This document shows, piece by piece, positions 53,225 to 63,737 of a stretch of 64,000 bases of DNA. The position numbers and the translations under genes are program-made. A model generated the notes under the pieces. The model had not been told where the DNA came from and ran no database searches. It saw nothing but the letters and a program-made list of their open reading frames with translations. Source of the DNA: Lepidonotus clava. Taxonomy: Eukaryota > Annelida > Polychaeta > Phyllodocida > Polynoidae. The stretch is from the NCBI GenBank assembly GCA_936440205.1, contig OW387133.1, positions 6,290,001 to 6,354,000 of the forward strand, read 5' to 3'. Each line of letters opens with the position of its first letter. The first letter of the stretch is position 1.

Positions 53225-53434
53225 AAAGCCCCATACCCACTAGGCGATTTGGGCCTCGTCACCCGTCAGTATGCTATATTGAAAGGAATCTTTGATAAAA
53301 TCGTCAGGCTAATTGTCAAGTGATTTTCCCAGCGGTTCAGATCGAACATGTACATTTTAATACAGCATATTGACGGGCGATCAGGGGAAAATACAATCGC
53401 AAAGGCCCAAATCGCCTAGTGGGTATGGGGTTTT
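53225..53434. mobile_element. family A MITE
   Basis: AAAGCCCCATACCCACTAGG and CCTAGTGGGTATGGGGTTTT are the ends; GATTTGGGCC/GGCCCAAATC pairs next to them, and TAATACAGCATATTGACGGG pairs with CCCGTCAGTATGCTATATTG. Confidence 0.9.
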
Positions 53435-53522
53435 ACTCTGGGAATTCGGTGGGAAAGTAACACTGGTATTTTGATACATGTCATATGTATAACCAACTGG
53501 GGAGGAGGTATGAGGTATATCC

Positions 53523-54135
53523 TTTTATTACACCTTAGGGTGATACAAGTTTAGTAGTTAAGAGTTTAACACAGGGTGATACAAACCTGGGTGATAACCA
53601 GCCTTGTATCACACTGCAGTGTGATACAGAAACTTTTTATTTTTCTAAAATTCATGAAAAAATGAAATCTTTAAGAAATAAAAAATCTAACACATGCATT
53701 ATCTGCACAACGTTCCTAGCTACATTTTACTGCTTACTGTTTGTGGATTTGATGGATATCAAAAGAGTTATATGAAATAACATTAAAAAAATGTGCGACA
53801 TCACAGTCCCACCATCACTGATTGCTGTGCATCCTTCCTTAGGAGCTCAGATCTAACAGAAAAGGTATAATAGGTTATATGTATGTACAACGAGGATTGA
53901 TAACCCATCGAGCATCTTCACCCTGGTAGGTTATGAATTGACCATACCCTGGAAACACCCTGAAATAGTAAAGGTTAGAGTAACTAAACTATTTTCTACT
54001 GAGGGAACTCCTTTCCGTAATACCCTGCAAGGTGATAACACTTTGGTTATCACCCTGCCTGTATCAGTGGTGCATTGAACCCTTAACGTTAAACTCTTAA
54101 CTACAGAACCTGTATCGTACTAGGGTATAATAAAA
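53523..54135. mobile_element. family P element
   Basis: TTTTATTACACCTTAGGGTG with AGTAGTTAAGAGTTTAA and, at the right, TTAAACTCTTAACTACAGAA with GTACTAGGGTATAATAAAA are inverted. The word GGTGATA/TATCACC recurs throughout. 613 bases, no coding capacity. Confidence 0.8.
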
Positions 54136-55220
54136 CTTATCATCCATCAATGAACCAATCGTAAAAAATATACATACAAATTATGATTGGGAATGCAATT
54201 TGATAATGTAAAAAATCGAGTTCTTTTTCTAATTGATTTTATATCAAGTGACTTGCGGATATGGTGGGGGTTGTAGTTGTGTTCCGACAAGCATGACAAC
54301 CTTTTTGACAATGGAATATGGGTAGTATATCTGAATGGAGTTATATTAAAAGGTTCTGCGCGGGGGGGGGGGGGGGGGGGGGTTGGCGAGAGGTTTTTAA
54401 TGGTGGCGAGGTTCCCTATGTTGAACTTTTTAACAATTTCTCAAAAGTATCGAATTTAAGAAATGTCCATGTTACATGTCACTAAGCTCAGAAATAGATT
54501 TTAGGAGTCTATACCCCATGTAGCGGGGGCCCCACTTTCAACTACCGTTTGCCTCATTATATTAGTATAGAGCTGTTTCACGCTTCCATGCTCCTCATCC
54601 ATACAGTTATGGTATAAAGTTAGGTCACGATTCCATGGAAGGAAACAACTCACATACTTTTTTTTTGTATAGGAAAAAGCACGGATGTGAAACGGAGTTA
54701 CTAAGCCATGCACATGAACCATGATGGTTTTAAATGAAGTTACATAGTTGGGAAATAGCCCCCCGCCCGCCCTCCCTACTTTATAAATTATAGCCCTGTT
54801 GTTCAATCACGACTTCAGGCGTCATATACGGATCCAGGATTTTGATTAAAAAAAAAAGAATAAAAAAAAGAAGGAGTGGGGAGGGAACCTCCGCCAGCTC
54901 ATATGCTTTGATTTTCCCCTTTTTCTATACTTAGTTCCTCCAGCAAGCCCCTGAAACGCTTAAGAATTTGAGTAGAATTATTCCATTTTCTCTCAGATAT
55001 TGTACTTTTGTGAATATTATTGTTACGTAACGTAATGTGATAATTCTGAAAATCAAGGGTGACCTTGATAATTGTTACTAACAAAAGCTTTTAGAAAAGA
55101 GAAGTACATTGCAACATACATGAATATCTAACAGTGATTGATTGGGGGGGGGGGGTCCAGCGGGTCCTGACCCCTTAATCTGTTGAAGACATTTTACTTT
55201 ACACAGAGAGAAAAGAGTTC
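54136..55220. other. intergenic DNA with G-runs
   Basis: G-runs at 54,361-54,382 and 55,143-55,156. A TGGCGAGGTTCCCTATG word at 54,402 recalls family H. No gene recognised. Confidence 0.3.
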
Positions 55221-55624
55221 CCTGTGCCCCGTCGCATAACGGGTCTCGCTGTAGCGAACATTGGCACATTTCAAAAGACCTCTCCCTGTTCAACAGGGAG
55301 CGAATCCACCTTTCATCCTTACAGGGATGGTTTGACCACCCCTTTTCTTTCATGTCCCGGGGGGACATTTTGGGGTGTTAATTTTAATATTCTGTTTTCA
55401 GCAAATAATAGCAGTGTCCCTCATCATTATAAAATATATAGGAGGTAAGTGGCGGAAATGTATTTATCAATCAATTAAATTAACTTCAAAGTGTGTGCAA
55501 AACCATCGCAACAGGGACAATTGGCACATTCCAAAAACAAGGAGAGAAAAAAACAGCGAGAAAAAAACAAATCCATCCTTAATCGCTACCTCTTGCGAGA
55601 GTTTGGTTATGCGACGGGCCACTG
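55221..55624. mobile_element. family Q MITE, copy 3, diverged
   Basis: CCTGTGCCCCGTCGCATAACG and GGTTATGCGACGGGCCACTG are inverted. The interior differs from copies 1 and 2 except for AGCGA and CCTGTTCAACAGGGAGCGAA-type words; probably a related subfamily. Confidence 0.65.
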
Positions 55625-55675
55625 TGCACGTGCAAATGTGTGACGTTTTAGTACTTTATCCCCTCCATTCTCCCC

Positions 55676-55743
55676 TATATATAACCTACATTCAACGAAT
55701 TGGAAGACAAGAGCGATCTAAATTCTCCAGCTTTGGTTAAAAG
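55676..55743 (+). promoter_or_regulatory. candidate TATA promoter and non-coding first exon
   Basis: TATATATAA (55,676-55,684) is followed after about 30 bases by an exon-like stretch ending CTTTGGTTAAAAG|GTAATA at 55,743. It lies upstream and in the orientation of the secreted-protein gene at 57,247. The stretch has no ATG, so another exon would have to supply the start codon. Inference from signals only. Confidence 0.3.
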
Positions 55744-56097
55744 GTAATACCTCAACTATGTCTTCGCTATGAAACTGCAAACACCATATACATATATACT
55801 CAAAAAGGTTTGGATTTGTAATCAATCTTCTACCACAACACAATCTGGCAAGAAAAAGATGTTCTCAAATAGTGCTGCAAAATGTTGTGTTATATAAGAG
55901 AGGTTTTAGGTCGTATTTTAACTGTTCAAGGTTTGTGGGTACAGAAATGAGGGATTGAGAGGGGCGAGGTCTCTGGTAGTGGTATAATTATGTCTAATTG
56001 CGTATTACATGCCAAAGTAGAATGGGGTTTCGTTTCCTTGAGGGTGAGGTCAACTAGTTGCAAGTTGAATTTAAGAATAAATATCTAATATATTACA

Positions 56098-56330
56098 AAC
56101 TATGGAAAATAGTGACTAGGAGTAGGGATGAGTTAGCATTCTATCTATGAATCCTAAAGAACTATAAGAAGAGAGGGATATATATTTAATTTAGTCCCCA
56201 TTATTCAAAACTGTGGAAAATAGTGACTAGGAATAGGGACAAGTTAGCCTTTTAGGTATGAATCCTAAAGAACTATATCAGAAGAGAGGGATATATATTT
56301 AGTTGAGTCCTCTGTATTAAAAACTGTGGA
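56098..56330. repeat. 111-bp tandem repeat, about two copies
   Basis: AAACTATGGAAAATAGTGAC..AACTATAAGAAGAGAGGGAT is followed by AAAACTGTGGAAAATAGTGA ..TATCAGAAGAGAGGGATATA and the start of a third unit (AAAACTGTGGAGG). Confidence 0.85.
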
Positions 56331-56364
56331 GGTGGGACCGGTGGTACCCACCCCTCACATTTTT

Positions 56365-56517
56365 TAAGTTGGTATGGAAATTGCAATATTACAGATAGAA
56401 ACTTGGCAAATATAGATATATTTTCTATATATTTTCCTGTGTTTTTGTTGACAAAATCAGCCCAAATTAACCTGCAGGTGCCTCCGATTCTCTAAATCAG
56501 CTATCCGTGGTAGGGAC
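56365..56517. mobile_element. family O MITE, right half only
   Basis: GTTTTTGTTGACAAAATCAG, TTAACCTGCAGGTGCC and AATCAGCTATCCGTGGTAGG follow the family order; the left half is missing. Confidence 0.75.
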
Positions 56518-56904
56518 TATTACTGGACGGCCACTGACATCTCTTGACTACTTCCCTGTACCTGCCTACAGTAGTGACTTTTCTTTTTGACTGGTATGAC
56601 TATGGGTGGAACGCTGCCTTCGCGGAAGTGGACTGGGGCATATGGCTGGGATATGATGGTGTCTTGATCGTCTTGTTGCCACGTCGTAGGTTCCCCTGAC
56701 AATGTTGTTATGGCATTATACATACATGTAGGCCTACATCTTTTTCATTAATGTGGCGCCACCCTGGTTAATTAAAAATGCAACAACTTTTTGGAGTTTA
56801 CAGTTAACCTATATGAGATAAAGTGCCCTATAGTTACCAAAAGCCCCAAAAGGTAGACAAAGTGGTGGACCACACTGATTGCAATTGGAAAGGTGTATTG
56901 TAGG

Positions 56905-57235
56905 GGCCACCCATAAATGACGTCATGCTATTTTTTTTAATTATCTTTTTTGACCCCCGTCCCCCCTTGTCATGTTTTGTCATGTGACCCTTGACCTGAC
57001 CTCTAACAGTGACATCATTTCAAGAGGACCCCCACCCCCTAATTTGCAGAAATAGTAAAGGTGAATGGACTCTCTTTTGGCTAGGAACTTGACTGTCTTT
57101 TAGAGACTGTGTGATCTTGAATGAAAAATGAAAAATTCAGCCTTCAATATCCCAAACTAACCTAAAATTGCCTCTGAAATTCTTGAAATTGAAATTTCCT
57201 CAACATGATGTCATGCACTACATGACCCCCCTCCT
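56905..57235. mobile_element. family G MITE
   Basis: GGGGCCACCCATAAATGACG TCATGC at the left. The interior has CTTGTCATGTTTTGTCATG and TGACATCATTTCAAGAGGAC as in the 12,931 copy. The right end (ACATGATGTCATGCACTACA) is degraded, 12 bases before the next exon. Confidence 0.65.
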
Positions 57236-57246
57236 GCTTCTTTCAG

Positions 57247-57424
57247 ACTCACCCTTATAAGTGCAGTCCTGCTGGTTGCCCACGGTTACTACTACCAATG
57301 TGGGCGGGACTACGCCTACCAGCGGACCCTGAACTACGCTGGTGATGGCGCGTACAGCGACACGCCGAATCCCAGCTTCTTCCGGAAGCAGTTCCGAGAC
57401 GCTGGTTTCAGCGAAGCTGCTCAG
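57247..57424 (+). CDS. unknown secreted protein gene, exon with signal peptide
   Basis: Acceptor TGCTTCTTTCAG and donor GTGAGC bound an exon encoding LTLISAVLLVAHGYYYQCGR, then DYAYQRTLNYAGDGAYSDTP, NPSFFRKQFRDAGFSEAAQ. The hydrophobic start followed by small and polar residues looks like a signal peptide whose initiator Met is in an unseen upstream exon (phase 2 in). It leaves in phase 0. The exon is much GC-richer than its introns. No family is recognised. Confidence 0.75.
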
Positions 57425-57605
57425 GTGAGCTAGACTGTTGTTATTTATACATTGTTAATTCGTATGATGTTCATTGATATAGTTCTTGGTCTCGCTTATA
57501 TCTTATGGGGATATGTTCAATATTTCGTTAGACTGCATGATGTCAATCATATGTCGTTTACTTTCTTGTTGCTTGATGATACTTCAATAAAGATGATTAA
57601 CATAG

Positions 57606-57870
57606 AAATTGGGGGAGTTCTTCATTATTGTTCGTCGTATTAGCTAGCTTTCATTATAAATCCGATTAGGTCTTATTTCGAATTTTTGTCTGTTCATCAG
57701 TGGTAGAGAGTCTAAGTAAAGGGACTCATTCCTATACAAAGAACACGTGCTTGGCAAGAGGTAATTTTATTATATCCATTGAGACATTCTGAAGATACAA
57801 GTAAATAGTCATTCCATCTTAATTCACGTATTCCTGCCAATACATAAGAGATTACAATACTTAGCTCTAA
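57606..57870 (-). mobile_element. short LTR-like fossil copy
   Basis: Related to the pair at 17,140-19,497: it shares GGGGGAGTTCTTCATTATTG, TCTAAGTAAAGGGACTCATT, AAAGAACACGTGCTTGGCAA and, at its other end, TGCCAATACATAAGAG. It is much shorter than the other copies and has no genes. It lies in the first intron of the secreted-protein gene. Old. Confidence 0.6.
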
Positions 57871-57896
57871 CTCTAAAGAATATAATAATTCTCAAT

Positions 57897-58207
57897 TCAG
57901 TATCGTGACGATGATTACAAAATATCGCGGTTTTAAAAATATATATCAATATATCAAAATATGTATGTGACCAAGGAAGAAGGCTGTATAGTTTAAGTTT
58001 GATTTAAAAAAAATTTGAACAATAATTTCATGTGACGATAACATTTGTTGGTATCGTGGTATTTCTTCAAACTGGACTATTGCGAAATCTTTATGGAATG
58101 CACCCCTAGGATTAAAAGCTAACCTGACTTTGTAAAAGTAAAAGATTCATGTATTATTTTAAGACATTTCACAATCGCTTATTACATATTTATGGAATGC
58201 ACCCCAG
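57897..58207. mobile_element. family J sequence, partial, ending in a used splice acceptor
   Basis: From CAGTATCGTGACGATGATTA to CTTTATGGAATGCACCCC (58,108) this aligns with the right two thirds of family J. A second J end (ATTTATGGAATGCACCCCAG) follows at 58,188-58,207, and its AG is the acceptor of the next exon. ATGTATGTGACCAAGG here is the empty-site form of the family K target. Confidence 0.75.
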
Positions 58208-58413
58208 ATTGCTGAAGGCAAGCGTATCGCCGAGTACTACCGCACGACGTATGGCGTGGACGTGGCCGCTTCTATCACCGATGACAACGTGTATTTGGCC
58301 CCGAATGTGGCCATATCGGGGGATATAACGTTCACGTATGTCACCATCAACGAGTCGCTCAATTTCAACCTGGTCACGGCGACCAACGGTGTCGACGTGA
58401 GGTTTATTAATAG
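58208..58413 (+). CDS. unknown secreted protein gene, middle exon
   Basis: It encodes IAEGKRIAEYYRTTYGVDVA then ITDDNVYLAPNVAISGDITF and ends in NLVTATNGVDVRFIN. Phase 0 in, phase 2 out (donor GTAGGT). A beta-rich, cysteine-free segment without a recognised domain. The acceptor CACCCCAG belongs to a family J end. Other open frames on the - strand here are shadows of the GC-rich exon. Confidence 0.75.
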
Positions 58414-59059
58414 GTAGGTTACTATGGCTGGAAATAACATGAATAAATGTTGGTTTTGTTGAAAAAAGAAGAGAAAAGAAAAGGGGCAATAGAAAATAAC
58501 GAATCGGTCCCCATATAAGATTATCAAACTCCATCAATTTGTCATCTTTTTTGGCCTTTAAAAGTTGCTACAGACCTAAATTAAAGCCCCATAACTGACC
58601 ACTATGGGGATTTTATAGGCCTACTCATGATAAACATCAGGGCCAATTGCAAAAATGGCAGATTATCCACTGAGGGGCCATCCATAAATGATGGCACACT
58701 TTTTCAGGGTATTTCTAGGACCCACCCACCCCCCTGTCACACTAACTTCTCTAATCTAAACCTGAAAATAAGGCAAAAGAATAGGATACTGTTTGGTCTC
58801 CATTTTTCATAGCCATAGGCTCTTTCATTTGATTTCATAAATTCAATCATTAAAAACAGAATTGTCAAACCTTGTTCTTGCCATATATGACCTTAAAACT
58901 TAAGGATGGATTCTTAAAACAAAGATACATTTATGCGGGTAGTTATGTAGGTGACTCTGGGAAACAAAGGTGAAATGCACAATTGCCTAACTAATATTAA
59001 AAAATATTATTGCTGTGTTATTCTGCTTCCATTAGATTTATCAGAAATGGTATATTACC
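58414..59059. other. intron with a family G trace
   Basis: 58,672-58,740 starts GGGGCCATCCATAAATGATG and contains CACCCACCCCC, a degraded family G left end. Otherwise plain intron. Confidence 0.4.
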
Positions 59060-59880
59060 AATGATTATATACTGGGGCTCTGGATGGGGGGGTCCCATGT
59101 CACGTGTCGAATTTAAGAATAGGCTCTGTCGCCGTGTCGAACTTAAAGAGAGGGGCCAGTGAAATTTTAATTTTGTAAATTTCTCATCTCATACTGTAGA
59201 TATGATGCTTAATTAAAAGTTCAAAACGATTTATAACTATAAATTGATATAATTGGATAGAAAACATTGTCTAAATGTCAGATGACACATTGGATCCCCT
59301 GCACACCTGACACAGGACGTCTGTTTGTGACGTCACATAAAATGACAGTTATATTTAAATTTCAAATTTCTAAATTCACTAAAAACTTTTTTTTTTCACA
59401 TTTTCTTTTCTAAATCAATTAATTTGGTAATTTGAAATACTTTGAGGTTAATAAAGAACACTTATATGAATTAAATATTGATTTTTTTTCAGTTTTATAT
59501 TTTTTTACCTGTTCTGCTTGTGACGTCACATACAGATAAATGATCTGTGCAGACAGTGTCAGATGCAGGCAGGGGAATTCAGTTTGATACAGACAAATCT
59601 GTATAGAACAAAAAGTATAAAAGATAACAGTATAAAATTTGCTACGTTTATTCCCTGGATGGTAAGGGTCGTGGCAGTATACTAATTTATGGTCACTGGC
59701 CCCTCCCTTTAAGAAAAGCCCATGTCGATTGTCACTATAAGCTATGTCGCATGTCGAATTTAAGAATTAGTTCTGTCGCCGTGTCGAATTTAAGAATAGC
59801 CCCTGTCACATGTCATTAAGCAAAAAATTGGCCGTGTCGCCGTGTCGATTTTAGGGGTCTAGACCCTATACTGTCACTGG
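59060..59880. repeat. repeat with GTCGAATTTAAGAAT units, split by family L
   Basis: The phrase TGTCGAATTTAAGAATAG..CTGTCGCCGTGTCGAA occurs on both sides of the family L insertion (59,100-59,141 and 59,753-59,860). GTCTAGACCCTATACTGTCACTGG closes the repeat near 59,880. The original element was probably a small MITE-like unit. Confidence 0.55.
59142..59713. mobile_element. family L element, copy 2
   Basis: CTTAAAGAGAGGGGCCAGTGA and TCACTGGCCCCTCCCTTTAAG are near-perfect inverted ends. GTGACGTCACA occurs at about 59,328 and 59,520, at positions similar to those in copy 1. Confidence 0.9.
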
Positions 59881-60014
59881 ATATACCATGTAGGCCCATT
59901 CCTTTGTTGCCCAAAGCAACAGCTGGGAAATGTCAATTTTATGGGCACCAGGACAGCTATAACAAAAGTTGCTAGACTCTTGCTGTGTATTTCTTGCCAT
60001 GTGGAATCTTAGCA

Positions 60015-60191
60015 TATGGGGCCATCCATATGAATGATGTCACACTTTTTCAGGATACTTTTATGACCCACCCACTTCCTGTCACACTAAATTTTCTGTT
60101 TTGACCATGGAAATAAGGGCCGTTTTCAGGCAGTGTGACAGCATTCAACCTACCCACCCCCTTGTGTGTGACCTCATTTATGGATGACCCC
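60015..60191. mobile_element. family G MITE
   Basis: GGGGCCATCCATATGAATGA to ACCTCATTTATGGATGACCCC. TGACGTCA has decayed to TGATGTCA and TGACCTCA. It ends 25 bases before the last exon of the gene. Confidence 0.75.
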
Positions 60192-60216
60192 TAACCTACC
60201 AACCTCTCATTACCAG

Positions 60217-60616
60217 GCCCGTGAACGCAGTATGGTACACCCTCAAGTTCAGCGCTGCCTACACGTCAACGGGCTCCTTCTCCGGCTCGATCCCCGCGGG
60301 CTTCGAGGTAGTCTTCGGCAACTACCTCATCCACACTGGCAGGAGGCACTACCACTTCTTCGGGCGGAACGAGTTCGTTTTCACCTGGTTCGCCTGCGCC
60401 CCCAACCAGCTGTACACCTCTTCCGGTCCAGGGATGGCTTTCTTCCTTCCCTTCAACTGCACCCTGAGCCACAGGCAGTGGGGGGCTGGGGAGCTGAAGG
60501 GGCTGTTTGTTGTCAACCCTGACACAGGGCTGGTGGGGGGAAGGGAGACCCTGACCTGGGGCTGCCCCACGTACCAGCCCCCCAGGCCCCACCCCAGGGT
60601 CAGCTGGTGGTGGTAA
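60217..60616 (+). CDS. unknown secreted protein gene, last exon
   Basis: Acceptor CTCTCATTACCAG; joined in phase 2 it gives RPVNAVWYTLKFSAAYTSTG, GSIPAGFEVVFGNYLIHTGR, NEFVFTWFACAPNQLYTSSG, FLPFNCTLSHRQWGAGELKG, TLTWGCPTYQPPRP and stops after SWWW. Three Cys (about residues 70, 94 and 119 of the exon) may pair with the Cys of the first exon. The total visible protein is about 260 residues, probably extracellular and beta-rich. No homologue comes to mind. AATAAA lies at about 60,839. Overlapping frames of 112 and 130 codons are shadows. Confidence 0.8.
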
Positions 60617-63471
60617 ATTCAGGCCCATATCCAGGAATTTCTGCGGGCGGGTGACCATATCCCAAAAAGTGGACCTTTTTCAATAATGGAATTCAAAGTG
60701 TAGGAAAAGAATATAGGCTTTTTTAACACAATGAATATGCCACAGTAAGGTATACAGAATTGTCCTAGATTAAGGTATGCAGATTTCCCCTAGACTTGAA
60801 CCTCATTCAGACAAGAAAATTATGTTTCAAGGTTTAACAAATAAAAAAAAGTAATATCTTTTGATAGAATAGGCACCTTTTCATCTGTAAAGATCGCTCA
60901 ATATAATATTATTGTTTGTGTTGACCTCTAATTACCATACTATTGAATAATTTCATTATAAAAAGTAAAAAGATTCATGCCAGTGTATACAAACTTCAAA
61001 GTGAAAACAATAAATCATTAAATTTCTGTTTGATATCAGCTTCTTTGAGAATGAAAGATATAAAATGGCTAAAAATGATCTTTTGTGTCATGATGAAAGG
61101 TTGTTGCATGCTCTATTGGCCTAGCTGATATTATAACACTGAACTATGCGGTTTACTTTTCGCATGAAATATTAGTCTACATTCCAAGTTTCCATGTGAG
61201 ATAATCCAATAAAGCCGTTGCCGATTGCAGTCTTCCATCTCATTGCGATCAGTAATCGTCCTAGAACCTAGTTCCTAATTCAGGGATGACAGAGAACACT
61301 CATGTGAAAGGAAAATGTTTATTTTGTTTCAATACAATGATGTGCGCCACTGAGCTTCCTTTGACCAATGTCAGTCTGAGAGATTGTCCGCTCTACTCCT
61401 CACAAACCAGTACTCCTATCTCAAGTCACCTATCTATCTCTGCTCACGCGCCTAAGTGTTATACCAGCTCTCCAAGCCCACATGTATCAGAGCTGCCTGC
61501 AAAGGCCACTTGTTTCCCTCTAACGAGTACAGGTACCCACATGCGCATCTTATTTGCCTCGTTCCGTGACTTCATCTACCTCAGTTTGGGTCTAGTTTCT
61601 GACAAACAACTAGCAAAGGTAACTACTGCGTAATAGGACTGACACCCGCTTCAGTACAACACATTAACTTAGTAGTATGCATGTGACCTAGAGCCCCGCT
61701 AGTGTAAAGACCATTTCTTATTTCTAAATCTCTAAACTTCAGGGGAAAAAATCAGTGATAAAAAAAAAAGAAAAAAAGTCAAGTAAGTAAAAATACAAAA
61801 GGACTGGCAAAGCCAAACCCATATACCCAAATTAATGTCTTTCAGAATGTGACTAACATCTTTACAAATTGATTTACTAAGCTCTGAAAGTCTAATGTTA
61901 CAGGGTTTGCGCAATATGAAAGTTCACATCCTTTATTTCAAAAGTTTAACATTTTGACTAATGTCAATGAAGGGTTAGAGTGGCAAGTTTAATATCTGTA
62001 TATTCATAATTTCTATATTCTATAATTTCTAAATAAATTCCTTAATCAAAAACATGAAATGCAATAAAAATTAAATAGCTGCAACATTTCAAATCATTTT
62101 CAATTTCCTTTCTTATTCCATAGTAATGATTTACTTTTAACACAATTGTTACAAAAATTGAAGAATGCAAAAATAAACAAAAAAGAAAAAAAAGAAAAAA
62201 AGAACAGACTATTGAACCCATACATGATATACAAATGAGCTTAAATAATTCCCAGGCATCCTCACCAATTTGAAGTGGCGCCCCCTATCCTTTATTGGTT
62301 TGATATGTTCTCACCAGGTAGCAGCTCTCTAGAATTAATTTCTACAGATGGCATTTGTTGCCATAGTTTTTTGGTTCACTGTATCATTTTTATATAGAAA
62401 ATAAACATACACACCGGACCAAGCAAAAATCATTTTGCTGGTTTCAGTGTGTGAGAGTATATGTATACATTCAATATATAGAAGATCTGATGAAGACAAG
62501 CATGCCTTTGTTAGTTCATGTAAGTTGGTGAAATTACTATATAGATATATAGAAGAAATCCAAACCCAGCAAAATTGAATATCAGATATATTGATTAATG
62601 AGGTGGGCATCACCTCATTTACATAAGTCTCATTTAAATTTTATGTTTTCTGCATTTTTGAATTCATATCATTTCTGTTAAATCTAAAGTATTGATATGA
62701 AAAGAAGCAGGAAATTGAATATATGATTACAGAATTCATGTGAAGAAAAACAGAATTGAAAATATGAATATTCCAGTAATAGACTTGCTACTCCAGCCCT
62801 TCATCAATTTCGCTCTTAGTAACTTGATATATCAGCCAAAATTCTCCACCCTTTATAAACTACTCAAAAAATAACAAAAGGTATATTGTGTTAATGTTTT
62901 TATTGCCACGTAAGTTTGTTAATATGCTAGACTATACCAAACACGGGAAGATTTTGATCTCATACATTAAACAGACTTGGGCCTGGTTGAATAGCTTTGC
63001 TATATACTGCCTCAATATGTGTAAGTTTTCCCCCACCATTAACACCGAAAGTGCACACTATTATAATCTGACTTATTGCACACGCAGTTTTTATTGTATT
63101 ATTGCTACTATTTTACTCCTACTTTCTAAGTTTCCCTACGCCTTCTGGGGTGTCAAGAAGTGTTGATCAGAGTGTGTTAACTATATTGTTACACCAAAGT
63201 CTGTGTAGCTCATAATACTTTTAACACCCTCAACTTTGGCGGCGTCTTAATGTGTCTACACTCCATGTAAGCACCAATTTAATGGGCGCGTCTTTCCGCA
63301 GTTCTCCTGACACTGGCCATATGCATGTGTGGTTCAACCTGAAAGATTGGTTTCCCCTAAATCTAGTAGAACAAAGGTTGGTTTGTGTGTAATCTCTGCA
63401 CTTATGCAAATGGCGCTTGGTAGCACTCAGCCAAGCGAGTAGCTCATTCATCTATCAACAGCCGAGCAAGG
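60617..63471. other. AT-rich intergenic DNA
   Basis: 60,620-60,680 resembles a family H/I left end (CAGGCCCATATCCAGGAATT). A CCAATAAAGCCGTTGCCG stretch near 61,208 looks like a poly(A) signal or LTR-like end but has no partner. A 115-codon + strand frame at 61,286-61,633 and frames at 62,335 and 62,888 lack domain or splice support. No RNA genes seen. Confidence 0.35.
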
Positions 63472-63531
63472 ATGACCTCTTGGAATCTTACTCCGACTAA
63501 GGGCAAGCGCAGCCTAAGGCTTAAGCTCCGT
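63472..63531 (+). CDS. candidate first coding exon of a gene running off the right edge
   Basis: ATG (GCAAGGATGACC context) opens MTSWNLTPTKGKRSLRLKLR and ends at a perfect donor CGT|GTAAGT in phase 0. The basic peptide could be a nuclear-localisation segment. It pairs in phase with the exon at 63,738. No promoter is recognised upstream. Confidence 0.5.
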
Positions 63532-63737
63532 GTAAGTTACATTTAAATCACACCACTTCAATAGTTCATTCTCTTTTGCTAAAGATATTTAAAAGATAAT
63601 TTGTAATAGCCTGTTTTTGTTACCGCCTACCCACCGCATCCCGTAGCGTTGGGTGGGTTTTGTAGCGTTTTTCAGTTTCATTTAATTTACAGTTGTCACG
63701 CACTCACGCACTCTATATATATCCGATCTATATTCAG

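Noticed and set aside
60184-60658. Frames of 112, 130 and 73 codons overlapping the last exon of the secreted-protein gene
   Set aside because: They are in other phases or on the other strand of a GC-rich exon; only the phase joined to the previous exon continues a coherent protein.
61286-61633. 115-codon + strand frame after a CCAATAAAG signal
   Set aside because: Composition is Ser/Thr-rich without domain or splice support; the upstream signal has no matching partner, so neither a gene nor an LTR is called.
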